From: Klebsormidium nitens
Lineage: Eukaryota; Streptophyta; Klebsormidiophyceae; Klebsormidiales; Klebsormidiaceae
Assembly (NCBI GenBank): GCA_000708835.1
Contig: DF237796.1
Span: forward strand, 5,072-29,277
DNA: 24,206 bases
Reading direction: 5' to 3'
Part shown: piece by piece, positions 1-10,377 of the stretch
How the letters are laid out: each line of letters starts with the position of its first letter
How positions within the stretch are numbered: position 1 is the first letter of the stretch
The notes under the pieces: model-generated
What the model was told of the DNA's origin: nothing
Seen by the model: the letters and a program-made list of their open reading frames with translations, nothing else
Databases searched by the model: none
Translations under genes and position numbers: made by a program

Positions 1-1089
1 CTCCTTATACCGTATATGCATCATTGGCCGCCGGAAAGTGAACTGAATACACGCCGCACGGTGCAATGAGTTCATTGGGCCCCCGGGAGGCGGTCGGACG
101 GTTTTGGAGTTTGCAAGCCTTTTCACGTGATGGATCACCGAGACATTGCTTTTGCAAACACCGGCCGTCCATTATCCTCCAATCACCTTCGTACCGTTCG
201 ATGCTCACTATATGCCGCGCGCGTGTAAGCAACTTCCTGGGTACGGTACCCGCTTCAAAGTCCGCAAACCGCTCAACACGCTACCGGTACCTACTGCCAC
301 TTGGACGTTACGGGCGAACCCGGGTCGGTCCCCGTGTCTGACATGGGGCGACCGCCCCCAAACAAAGTCACATTGATGCGTCGCTGTGCAAGGAACTTAC
401 CGAGGAGATCAGGAAGCTGCTCGGGCTATCGTACCGGGTGTGTGTATGAGATGTACCAACGAACTCGCTCAAAGTGGGTACATTTGCATGGGGTCTCCTT
501 TATTCTATTTGCAGGGTTCGTTTCGACTGTGGAATCCACCCGAATCTTCTGCCAAAAACAGTACCCAACTGTTCAGGAGGTGGAATCCCGTGCTCCTTCT
601 CGACTGAGCGGAGAATCTTGGAACTACAGAAAATCGCAGCACGCGCCAAAACGTCTAAAGGTTCCCTCTGCAGAGCTTTCAAATTTCATGGTCTGTTATA
701 GGTCATTCCGTCCTGCAATTGCCCCAACCTCGCACCTCAAAAGAGTCCGCGCCGAAGTTTATCCGGGGCGAAGTCGGTTTTCGCCAATCGAAATTCGGCA
801 ATATGAGTCAGGATTCACATGTGCGGGGACAATCGGTGCACTGTACGGGCGACAGCTGTCACCGTGCCCCAAGTTCCGGGCCAATGCGCTGGTTCCAAAG
901 TCCGAAAAGAACATTGCTCGAAATTCCGCGCAGGAATCAGCACCCCGAAATTCTCCGCTACCGCCAGCTGAGCTACCGCCAGCTAGTAGCGAAAAAATAT
1001 TCCTTCCAACGAACCCCCTTCCTGCTGCTGTTCGCCACTCTTCTGGCCACTGCTGGCAGCTACAACTTACAAGGAGGGGAACGAAGTGA
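1..1089. other. unassigned 5' flank, no supported gene
   Basis: I see no recognisable protein, RNA gene or mobile element here. One plus-strand frame stays open from about 301 to 1089, but it has no ATG near its beginning, matches no family I know and has the amino-acid mix of a chance frame. A short tandem duplication of a GCTACCGCCAGCT-like motif lies near 956-985. The segment could be the promoter region of the downstream RRM gene or the remains of an older repeat. Confidence 0.4.
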
Positions 1090-2766
1090 GAGGGAACGCA
1101 GGCTGTGAGCTGACTTTATTTGGACAAAATTGTGAGAAATAATCCGGAGAACGAAACTGTCTGAAACTTTCGGGGGAGAGGACCTGGCGACACTTCCTCT
1201 GCGCGAAAGACATAGAAGTAAGGCCCTGCTCGGCCAGAGGCGTGCAACTTTCGGTGTGCAACTCTCAGAAGGGTTGCAGGCATGCTTCTTGGGCAGCTAA
1301 GGAGTCACAATTCAGCTCGCAGGGATGCATTGGCATGCTTTAGGGGCACAAAACACAGGTCTCATCGCAGGTGAGTGACGCCCCAGACAGTGCCCCTAGA
1401 ATAGTTTCATCTCTTTGATTTATAGACCAGAATTGTTGGGACAGTCCACTGTTCTGCTTGGGGCTATGAATTTAGTCTTAATGAGCTGCGTGTCCTTTAA
1501 AGCAGAGCATTAACCATTTTGCATTGATGGATGTCAGTTAAACCCTAGCTGCACTTGCATGGACCTTTCCTCACCTACTTCAAGAAGCCTGAAAGTATCC
1601 ATGCCACCAAACTTGGTCATGAGCAAGCCTTTGCTGAGTGTTCCAGTCATGTATCACAGTGGACAATTGTACTCGAACAGGCTGCAGTAAGCCCTGGCTA
1701 ATACACAATAGGTCCCCAGTACGGACTTTGTATTTCAGGCTTACAACTTCGAGTTGTATTGGGACTCACCTTGAGGGAGTTTGAAGCAATGGCTAATCTC
1801 ATTGATAGCCTTCAGCAGTAATTGTTGCTCATTCCTTCCGGAAGAAAGGTTCTAATGTGAGATTGAATTGGCAGATTGTACATCAACGTCAAACGTTGCA
1901 AACAACGGACTCGCTTTGTCGATCGATGCACCAATAAGCGCAGCTAGGAGTGACCTGAATCTACTGAGGATATTGCCCTTTTAACCCTCCCTTTTGTGCC
2001 ACTTCGTTTTATGCTCTTCCTTGATCTTATTGCAGTGGCGCCAAGCAAGACCCTGTGTTTCATTGTTCATTTGAAACTTACACCACTTATTGTGCCTTTT
2101 CTGTATACTGCTGTTCTCTATCTACACTTCAGAAGTTGTCTGCTGATCTTGAAGTATGTCGATCAGTTCCCCAATCCGTCCCACTCTTTCTGCTGGCGTC
2201 ATTGGATTTGCAGGTTATTGAGAGAATGCACACAGTTCCTGCTTGAAACCACGTCGATAAGCTGACATATGGCTATACTTGAATCTGGCCTGATCAACAG
2301 CTTGCATTGTGTCTTTGAGCACCCTTATGTGTTCTCTTTCAAAGAATCTGTTCTGCCTGAAAGGAATTTTTGCGTTAGCTGCCCCTCTTTGCTTCAAAAA
2401 GATCTTTCAAAGCCACCGAATGCACAACAAACTTCCTTGTTGATACGTGAGTACCATCTAGACTGACCGTCGCTAGTCACCGACTCATCTGATCTTCCTG
2501 AAATCAGCTGCCAATCCTTGGCTCCCTAGTTCCTCAAATGCACAGAGATTGAGAATGTGCCCTGAAATTCCATTCGTTCTTTGACTCTCTTTTGCACACC
2601 CGAGTCCATTTGACATAGACAAAGGAGAATCAAAATCTACAGAATTCATCCTGATCATTGGCTCCACTAAATGCAGGTTGATCAGTATACAACCGCACAC
2701 CAACCATCGAGCGGTTAAACATTAGCTGTTGCAACCAAGGGAAGCAGGGGCAATCGAACAACTAGG
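1090..2766 (+). other. probable 5' leader and leader intron of the RRM gene
   Basis: No coding exon is supported in this AT-richer stretch. A good donor-like site, CGCAG then GTGAGTGACG, starts at 1371. Acceptor-like AG sites near 2217, 2676 and 2746 precede the ATG at 2767. A 5' UTR intron running from 1371 to one of these acceptors is possible, because the sequence has intron-like base composition and ends just before the start codon. This is inference only; no transcript data are available to me. Short open frames at 1996-2265 and 2269-2466 look like chance. Confidence 0.3.
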
Positions 2767-5700
2767 ATGGGCAACATCAAGATCCCGGGGGGCCTGACTG
2801 GTTACTACGTAGTGGACCGCCAGCGCTCGCTGCACGTCGACAACTTCCCCAAGAAAGTAACGCAAGCAAGCGTTCAGGAGCTGTTCGAGGAGTTGCTCCA
2901 GAGCAAAGGGGGAAACTTCCTCTCCCGCGCGGGGGGCACGCGCCGCACTTCCCTGGTGACATATGTCCTGCTGAGGTCGGAGGAGGACGGGAAGACGCAC
3001 GCGTGGATCGAGTTTTCGACCGAGGCGCTTGCAGACCTGGCCCTGAACCTGTGCAAGCTGCACCCCGAGTCACTGAAAGTGGGACGCACGTGCCTGGCTG
3101 TCCAGCGTCCGAAAGGGTACGTGACAAAGGCCCCTGCCGCAACAGCCAACGGGGCAGTTTCCCTGGGGTCGCTGAACGCGTTGAACGCGAACGGGAGCCC
3201 GCCGCCGATGGATTCCCCGCCAATGGACCTCCCGAGTTTCGCGAACAACGTGCTCCAGCACAGCAGCCCCAACACCGTGGGGAATACGAACAACAAGGAC
3301 TATGTGATCGATCGGAAGCGGGCGTTGTACGCAGAAGGGGCGCCGTTCGACGCAACGGGCCAGGAGATCTGCAGGCTGTTTGAGGGGCTGCTGAAGGTGG
3401 GGGGTGTGGTGAAGACGGTGGGGCTCGTGACGCACGTGATCTTTGCGCGGCGGTGCTGTGCCTGGGTGGAGTTTCTGAGTGAGGAGGTTGCAGACTACGC
3501 CCTTCAACAGGTAAGGAACTTTGTCTGGCTGTCTCGTTTCTGTTGTGGCTGATTGTCACCTTTGAACTTCGATTGTAGGTAACCTGTTTCTTGCCCTTGG
3601 GAAATCTAGGCCTCGTATAATTGCCACTTCAACGAACATCAACAGGGTCCAGATCCCCACTTGATTTGATTTTCAGCTGTTTTGACCAGATTTCGATGTG
3701 ATGCTGGTGCTGTCAATATTGCCCCCTTCATCTCGAAAGTGTAAGGCTGCTTCAATCCAATGGACTGACAGACACGAGGATTGAACACGAAATGCAAGAG
3801 AAGAAGGAAAAGCGCTCACTAATATCAGGCTACCTTCACTTTCTGAAAAGAACAGCATTGTATCAAAGCAGAGTACAGCGTTTCTTGGACTGGGGGCGGG
3901 GGTAAATTTAAGAACGGGGGATCGTAGTTTTTGCCCCTTCTGTTGGCAAGAAAACATGTACGCATCATTTCTAAAGCTCAAGTAAGAGAGGGAGCGTCTG
4001 GCAAGCGCAGGAGATTGTCTGCAATCATCCGATCGCGGAAATCTGTGTGGAAAAAGGTTTGAAGGGCGTGAAAAGAAGTAAGGAGTTTTTGTAACCTTGA
4101 GATTCCTATGTTTCGCAATCTTTGCTCTTTCTAGCTTGGAAACAAAGTTTTCAGCGTCTATGAGTTCGATCGACAATCACGGTTTTGAGAAGTGTTCTCG
4201 GATTGGAGCTGAGAGGTTCAAGGGGATGACAGAAATTCCAAGATGCATCGGTCTTCTTTCGCAGTGCCACATAAACCCTGAGTCCCTTAAGCTTGGCAAG
4301 AGCGTTCCGAGCATCTGTTGCGAATACCGGTCTGTCTCTTTCTACCCCCGTTCCATACGTGTGACATCGGAGTTCAAAGTGTTGAGAAGGAACAGAACAG
4401 ATCCCTTATTTTCTCGTGTTTCGCAGTGCCACATACACCCCGAGTCCCTCAAGATCGGCAAGAACGTCTTGAGCGTCCGGCGCGCGTACGAGGTCGTGCG
4501 GCTGCTGCGAGAGGAGCAGGAAAACGCGGTCATTCCGAAGGGTGTCTTCGACTGGGACTACAGCGTCGATCGGGGACGGGCTGTGGTCGCCAAGAACCTT
4601 CCGGACAACACGAGCGGGCCGGGAATCTACCACCTGTTCCGGAACATCCTGCTGCACTCGGGAAAGGTCAGGCCTAGTGCTTTGGATATCTAGCTCGGGT
4701 GTTACGTCTCGTGGTTTGCTCTCCTGTCCTGTTTCCTCGTGATCACCTTATCCATTGGATGTATGACCTCGCTTGGACCAGTCTCCATCAGGCGAGAGAG
4801 GTCGGCACCATTGCTTTCGCTCTGGCGTTTGCATTCTGCTCCGTTTTAGTGATCCAGTCTTCTATTCAGTCTCCAGCCAAAGCTGTTCGCCATGGGGGAG
4901 CTTCCTGATACGTCTCTGTTCGCGTTCAAAACTTGTTCGAGTCCATTTTTTCTTCCATTTGATGTCCTTTCTACTCGATGTTTTGTCGGTTGGAGTTTCT
5001 CTGTGCTGCTGGCACATTCTCCTTTGGTCACACCGTCAATCTTCAGTATTACTCCGAGCGAGCACTTGGTCAAATTAAGGGGTCGACAGTCAAGAACGTT
5101 GACAGTCGTTCTGTTTATTCTTCATTTTCCCTCAAAATTTGAGCAAAGATTTTGCAAGTTTTACAACTATCATTCGACTTGGGCCTAGTTTCTCTTTCCA
5201 GCGACGTTTCTGCTACGACTTATCTGAAAGCCGTACCTAGGCACCTCCTCCCTGAAGGCCATTGCGGTTTTGCGGACGACTGGTGTAATCAGCTTCAGGT
5301 TCAAGTGCCAGTTGGAAAAGTGACTTGGACAAGTGTAATTCGGAAGAATGACAGTGTGTCCATCTTTTCCAGGTTGACACGTCCGCCGTCGAGCTGGTAA
5401 CCCACGTGGTCTGGCAGCCCGGCAAGAGCTTTGAGCTCGTCGAGTTCGGCTCCAATGAACCTTTCTGTGCAGATTCGAATGTGCTCGCTTTTGCCCGTTC
5501 GCGGAAATCTGACTTTTCCATCTTATCCATCTTTTCCAGGTCGACACGTCCGCCGTCGAGCTGGTGACCCACGTGATCTGGCAGACCGGCAAGAGCTTCG
5601 CGCTCGTCAAACTTGGCTCCAATTACCCTTCCCGGTCACATCTGCCCGTTCTTCGCTTCAGCGAAAACATGTAAACACCCTTCTGAGATCCAAATCTATT

Positions 5701-8700
5701 CATCTTTTCCAGGTCGACGCATCTGCCGTCGAGATGGTGACCCACGTCATCTGGCCGCCCGGCAAGACCTTTGCGCTCGTCGACTTCCGCTTCGAAGAAC
5801 ATTTCCGTACGGATTGCCTTTTTTTATCCTGCTTAGTGAAGCCAATTTGTTTATCCTTCACAGGTTGACACGTCCGCTGTGGAACTGGTGACCCACGTCA
5901 TCTGGCAGCCCGGCAAGAGCTTCGCGCTCGTCGAGTTCGGCTCCGACGGCCTCGCGGACCTCGCGTACCAGCTGTGCAAGATCAAGCCCGACGCGGTGCG
6001 CCTGCAGCAGCAGCGCCTCCTCGTGGAGCGCCCCGCCGGGCCCAAGCCCAACGGCGCGCTCTCGCCCGGGGCCAACGGACTGGACCTGGGCCTGCACGTC
6101 AAGGTGAGAACACTCCTTTCAGACCGTGCATGCCAATTTCGCTAGTTCCAGATTGTCCGTTTCGTCACCTCCAGATGCATCTTACTTGTTCGCTCGGCTC
6201 TTAAAGCCCAACGGCGCGCTCTCGCCGGGGCCCAATGGATTGGACCTCGGTCTGCACGTCAAGGTAAGAATTATTTTCATACTTGACTGTGTTTTTCTTG
6301 ATTGGCTAGCTTTTCTTCTTGGATGCATTTTGCATAATGGGTGAGGCTTCAAAGCCCAATGGGACGCTCTCGTCGGGGGCTCACAGACTGGACCTGGGCG
6401 TGCGCGTCAAGGCGAGAACGACTGTGCTGTGGTTTTCTTCGGAACTCTCCTTTGCAGAACTTATTTTCAGGTCTATTCACTCTCCGCTCTCGACACCTTT
6501 TATTTAATGGTCGGTTATCAAAATCGTAAGGGGTCCGCTTGCTGGAGACAAACGGACTGGACCTGGGCCTGCACGTCAAGGTGAGAGCGATTGGTCTGCT
6601 TCGTGTCTTCGTTCATCTCGCGTGTTCGGGCTCGTTCGGTTTGGTTCGTCCCCTTTCAGTTGACTCTCTTTCAAAGCACTTCATTTGATGCTTGAGAAGA
6701 ATCGGAAGGGTCTTGCCCGGGGCCGACGGATTGGACTTGGGCCTGCACGTCAAGGTTAGAACAGTCTCTCTTTCCTTTCGCCGTTCCCAATCCTTCGTCT
6801 CGAAGCTGCTATTCAATGAATCCTTGTCTTCGTAGTCGACTCAATCGTCAAAGTCAATTTCCGTCTCAGGCAATTTGTTTGTTCCTCCAACAGTCTCTTA
6901 TTTGACTGGTCGGCTTATAGTGGCCTGAGACGTCATCTCCAGGTGTCTCACCGGTTCTTTCATGTGCGTAACAAGCATTCCAAACTTCGACACCGTTCAG
7001 CCTCAAGCCCCACCGACGATAATATGAGCGCCGCGCCAGCATCCTTATTTGCCCCCAAAACTGAAGGTACTCAGAAATGTCAGCAAGCAAGACCATGACG
7101 TCACCCCGTCCTCCCCGCAGGTCCCGCCGTCCCCCTCGGGCAGCCTGCCGTCCCCCGTTTCGGGGGGGCTCGCCCAGCAGCTGGCGCAGCAGGGGATGGG
7201 GTCCCCCTCCCCCGGAGGCAAAAAGAGCGCACTCCCCCGCGACATCTTCAGCCTCTCGTACTCGATCGACCGGCAGAGAGCGCTCCACGTGGACGCGCTT
7301 CCGGACGAGGAGGAAGGCCCCGGGATTCGCGCCATGTTCGAGAAGCTGTGCCTCGAGAGGGGGCTCATCGGTGGGTCTCCGATTAACCTTCCCCGGTCTA
7401 TTCTCACCCACTTTGCCTGATATTTTTCTGCGTGATTAGTGGCGTGTGATCAGCGGTGATTTCCGCAGTGCTCGGCTCCAAGTCTTCAGTGGTGAGTTCA
7501 CTGGTCGTCGATCAACGGAACTCTTAACTTCACAGGGGTCATCAGCGGGTCTCTGATCGACCTCTTCCCTTTTTTGTCATCCTCTCTGCAGCTTCCTGAG
7601 TGTTAAGTGGCGAGTAATCACTTGTGAGTTCGTCAGTGGTCAATCACCAATGGAAGTATGAACCCGGCAAGGAATTCTGCAAACCTGTCGGTAATGGTGG
7701 TTGTCTCAAAGGAGGGATAAAAGCAAACGACGAGCGTTCCTCGTTTGAGTTTGAAATTGTCTGCCCTCGGCTGGGGCTCAGGGTGCTTCGCCAACAGGAT
7801 TTCCCTATCTCCTCAATCGCCGGATCTTTCTTCGTGCTTTCAAGGACTTCGTCTTGTTCCATCGTCTGTCTATTTTATGCTGTTGCCTCTCAAAGTCATC
7901 CCCGTTCCTCTTCGTACTTTCCTGTCGCGTTTCTTGGTTCTTTGTCTTGTTGCTTTCCTCCACGAAGCTTTTACTTCCTCGTGCCTGATTGCTGCGTCCG
8001 TACACGCTCTCTTCTTTTACCCCGGCCGTTTCAGTTTGCAAAGTTTGTCCTGATCGGCTGACTTACTGAACGCCTTTCTCCTTCATGTCACTCGATAAGC
8101 AAGCGCGAACGGGCACGCAACCCGTGCTTTTAAGAACTGCAAAGCAAATACGACGGAAACTGACAGCTAATAGCTGATCCCCTGTGGCAGGCGGCGAGAC
8201 CGGCCTGACAGCGGCAATCGCGCACATCGTGCGACCCCCCGGGCGCACCTTTGCATGGGTCGAGTTCAACACCGCCGAAATCGCCGACACCATTCTGGAC
8301 CTCTTCGCCCAAGACCTGGACACAGCCAAGCTGGGGGGCCCGTCCGGACACCGGGTCATCGTCCAGCGTCCGAAAGGGTACAAGGCGAACTCGCCCTCGT
8401 CGAAACCGTCCCCGGGGCCGTTCCACTCGCCCAGCTTCGACGAGGACTCGTTCCCGAGCCTGCCCTCGAGCGGCAAGAGCGAGTCGTTCCTCGGGTCGAG
8501 CCTCAAGTCCGAGGCGTCGAGCTTCGCGTCAGCGGCCGCCAAGCGCAACGGGGGGGTCGGGTTCAACGGGCACATGCTACCCCCCTCCGCGTTTCATCCC
8601 GACGCTTTCCCCGCGCTGCGCGCGAGTCACGACCTGGAGTCCTCGCAAAATGGGGACCACAAAACGGGGCTTCCGTTCGGAGACGATGGATTCCGGCTGC

Positions 8701-9482
8701 TGAGCCGCCACTCGAGCTTCTCGGGCCGCCAAGCCAGCCTCTCTGCCCGTGCGCGCCTCGACGCCTTCTCGTCGCTGACCGTCCCGGAGGCCACGTCGTC
8801 TGCTGACGTCAGCGGGGACGACCTCTTCGCGGCGTTCAACCTGCACACCGCCGTCGACCGGCTGCTCGAGGACAGTGCGTTCGCGAAACCGGCGCGCTTC
8901 ATTCCTGCGGGGGCGGAAAGTGGGCGCCACAACGGGAGCGCACTGCACGTCGGCTCCGGCCGTACGTCCGGAAGTGTGTCCCCGGCTTACGGCGCAATTT
9001 CCCCTCCCCTCGGGCCGATCGGACCGACGACCCGGCCCTCGTCCGCTTCCTCGAACCAGTCCGCGTTTGGCTGGGGGTCCGAGTCCGACGTGCTCACAAT
9101 CTCTGCGCTTACGCTCGAGCCTCCCGCCAATGCGAATCCGTCTCCGTTCTCGGGCGCATCAAGCGAAGCGTCTCCGTTTGCGTCGAGTTACTTCAACTCG
9201 CCGGCCTTCTCGGCGGCCAGCCCGTTTTCGCTGACTCCGCGGGAGAACCCGGCGCCGTCCAATGTGCCGGCGTTGACGAGACAGCTGTCGGGGGGATCCA
9301 GTAACTTTTCCTTATACTCGTCGTCTCCGGTGGAGTCGATTTGGGGGGCGGCTGGGAGCAGCGGGGGCTGGAGCAACTTCGGAGGAGAGTCGAACGGACA
9401 CGGGATGACTGGCGGGCGCAAGGGGGCCTTCGAATCGGTCGACAGATGGGGCATGGCCGCAGGCTCCTTCATCACAGGCTGA
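2767..9482 (+). CDS. four-RRM-like protein, five exons, 921 aa
   Basis: Proposed exons are 2767-3510, 4427-4666, 5864-6103, 7121-7370 and 8191-9482. All junctions are GT-AG, all phases agree, and the total is 2766 bases. The protein holds four related RRM-like units at about residues 15-118, 178-268, 293-385 and 455-554. Each begins with a (V/I)DRxRA/S strand that includes an RNP2-like LHVDNFP or equivalent. A helix follows, then a VTHVI-type strand, an RNP1-like strand (HAWIEF, CAWVEF, FALVEF, FAWVEF), a second helix, and a last strand ending QRPKGY or similar. RNP1 lacks the usual aromatic pair, so RNA binding is likely but not certain. Residues 555-921 are Ser/Pro/Gly-rich and probably disordered, with two D-x-F-P-x-L motifs near 575-580 and 628-633. 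RRM3 and RRM4 are both split between the first helix and second strand, which suggests unit duplication. I do not recognise a named orthologue. Exons are strongly GC-rich. The start is the first ATG of exon 1, directly before the first RRM. Confidence 0.85.
3511..4426 (+). other. intron 1 of the RRM gene
   Basis: The donor is CAG then GTAAGG at 3511. The acceptor is TTTCGCAG ending at 4426. The reading frame joins in phase 0, linking YALQQ to CHIHPESL and completing the second RRM-like unit. The intron contains a partial copy of the next exon at 4265-4330, annotated separately. The rest looks like ordinary intron sequence. Confidence 0.8.
4261..4330 (+). repeat. echo of exon 2 acceptor and exon start
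   Basis: The sequence TTCGCAG followed by a diverged copy of the start of exon 2 appears here. It encodes CHINPESLKLGKSV against CHIHPESLKIGKNV in the real exon at 4427. The two acceptors are 162 bases apart. The copy keeps its acceptor but has no good donor, so it is most likely intronic. The frame is open through both copies, so splicing at 4265 would still give an open reading of the whole interval, as a longer alternative exon. Confidence 0.75.
4667..5863 (+). other. intron 2 of the RRM gene
   Basis: The donor is AAAG then GTCAGG at 4667, somewhat weak. The acceptor is CCTTCACAG ending at 5863. The intron lies between the first helix (ending LLHSGK) and second strand (VTHVIW) of the third RRM-like unit and joins in phase 0. 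Its last 500 bases are occupied by an array of three copies of the acceptor plus exon start (5361-5801). I find no independent gene in the first 690 bases. Confidence 0.75.
5361..5801 (+). repeat. array of three acceptor-plus-exon-start echoes before exon 3
   Basis: Three tandem units each contain a pyrimidine tract, ATCTTTTCCAG, and about 85 bases of the start of exon 3. Their exon-like parts begin at 5373, 5540 and 5713, and the genuine exon begins at 5864, giving spacings of 167, 173 and 151 bases. Translated, each starts VD(T/A)SAVE(L/M)VTHV(I/V)W and runs to about residue 28 of the exon, then stops matching. None shows a convincing donor soon after the homology ends. They are therefore best read as decoy or fossil acceptors inside intron 2. 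Confidence 0.85.
6104..7120 (+). other. intron 3 of the RRM gene
   Basis: The donor is AAG then GTGAGA at 6104. The acceptor is CCTCCCCGCAG ending at 7120, and the frame joins in phase 0. The first 660 bases hold four tandem copies of the end of exon 3 plus its donor. The remaining 360 bases show no feature that I can identify. Confidence 0.8.
6203..6765 (+). repeat. array of four exon-end-plus-donor echoes after exon 3
   Basis: After the real donor (exon end 6103) come four copies of the last 35-60 bases of exon 3 together with the donor. Their exon-like parts end at 6263, 6411, 6580 and 6754, giving spacings of 160, 148, 169 and 174 bases. Each encodes a version of GLDLGLHVK. The donors following AAG read GTAAGA, GCGAGA, GTGAGA and GTTAGA, so the second has become a GC-type site and the fourth is weak. 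No copy carries its own acceptor, so none forms a self-contained exon. Confidence 0.85.
7360..7640 (+). repeat. echo of exon 4 donor region
   Basis: The exon 4 end and donor, GGGGGCTCATCGGTGGGTCT, is followed by GATTAACCTTCCCC. A diverged copy appears about 175 bases later near 7536-7570, as GGGGTCATCAGCGGGTCT then GATCGACCTCTTCCC. Flanking intron sequence is also repeated: AGTGGCG...GATCAGCGGTGA near 7438 resembles AGTGGCGAGTAATCACTTGTGA near 7605, 167 bases apart. The copied donor has lost its GT. The unit size matches the other echoes in this gene. Confidence 0.6.
7371..8190 (+). other. intron 4 of the RRM gene
   Basis: The donor is CATCG then GTGGGT at 7371. The acceptor is CCTGTGGCAG ending at 8190. 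It is a phase 1 intron that splits a Gly codon between the first helix and second strand of the fourth RRM-like unit, the same structural place as intron 2 in unit three. A short internal repeat at its 5' end is listed separately. A 145-codon open frame at 7624-8061 has no family resemblance and is probably chance. Confidence 0.75.
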
Positions 9483-10377
9483 GGCCTTGGCCGGGGGTCG
9501 CGCAAATCGGAAAAGAAGGGTTGGGGAGCCTTTCGTTTAATTCAATTTTGCTCTGCGGTGTACAAAGACGCTTGTATAGATAGAACAGTGTACTGAGTGG
9601 TTGATCGGACAAAATCCTGGTTGATTCGCTGAAGCTCTTGAGGTGGGCACTGTGGGTTGGGGTCATGGGTTGGCAGCACGTCTGCTAGTACGCCTTTTTT
9701 ATTTCTTTGTGCATGGTTGGTCAAGTCGGAGGGCAGACAATCTCTAGGTCGAGAACAGCTGTTCAGCTTCGACGATATTACAATTGCACATACGTCCTGA
9801 GGTCTCCTTTCTTCAACCACGTGCACTGCACCCTGATTTGAAGAATGGTCACTTTTGCTTTTGCACGGAAATCTCACCTTACATGAAGCCTCCACCTCAC
9901 TGCTACCTTTCATGCACGTGTAATTCTAAGCTGCACGGTTATGATTGACGGCCGAGCAGATTGGTTGCCAGATAGTTGATGTTCTTGATTTGGTTGTAAA
10001 GTTGACATGGAGGTTGGACAATGGCCTTTTATTTGCACGATCCTGCATCTTGTAAAACAACATTTTACCAGTTGTCAATAGCATCTGACAAAGGATATGA
10101 TGCAAAGGGTAGGTATGTTAGTTGGATTTGTTTCGATAACGTACACTTGATATTCGAGGCCGAAACTGGTTGTTGAGGTGAACAAGTGCGTGCTCCATTG
10201 TGACGGAACACATGCAAAGACCTCATTTGGACTGACCGATTCCATGAACCAGAGCTAGCCAAGGTTGACATTTGGCGACCATTTGCCGCGATGCTCAGCG
10301 TGGTGAGTCTGGTAATGCGACTGCCATTCCTGCAGTGAAAACCTTCATGCAAGGTATACCGTCTTCGATGGTCTCTT
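9483..10377. other. convergent intergenic region
   Basis: This lies between the stop of the plus-strand RRM gene and the end of the minus-strand primase remnant, so it should hold two 3' UTRs. The sequence is AT-richer than the neighbouring exons. TGTAA-type motifs occur near 9996 and 10051 on the plus strand, but I cannot place polyadenylation sites with confidence. A minus-strand open frame at 9542-9913 (123 codons) resembles nothing known to me. Confidence 0.4.

Noticed and set aside
301-1089. 262-codon open frame, plus strand
   Set aside because: It starts without ATG, has chance-like composition and no family resemblance; no splice or promoter context supports it.
1996-2466. Two open frames upstream of the RRM gene
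   Set aside because: They lie in AT-rich, probably leader or intron sequence and show no conserved motif.
7624-8061. 145-codon open frame in intron 4
   Set aside because: It is Ser/Phe/Leu-rich pyrimidine-tract translation, which intron sequence often gives, and it falls between two well-fitting splice sites.
9542-9913. 123-codon minus-strand frame after the RRM gene
   Set aside because: No motif or splice context; it lies in the expected 3' UTR region.
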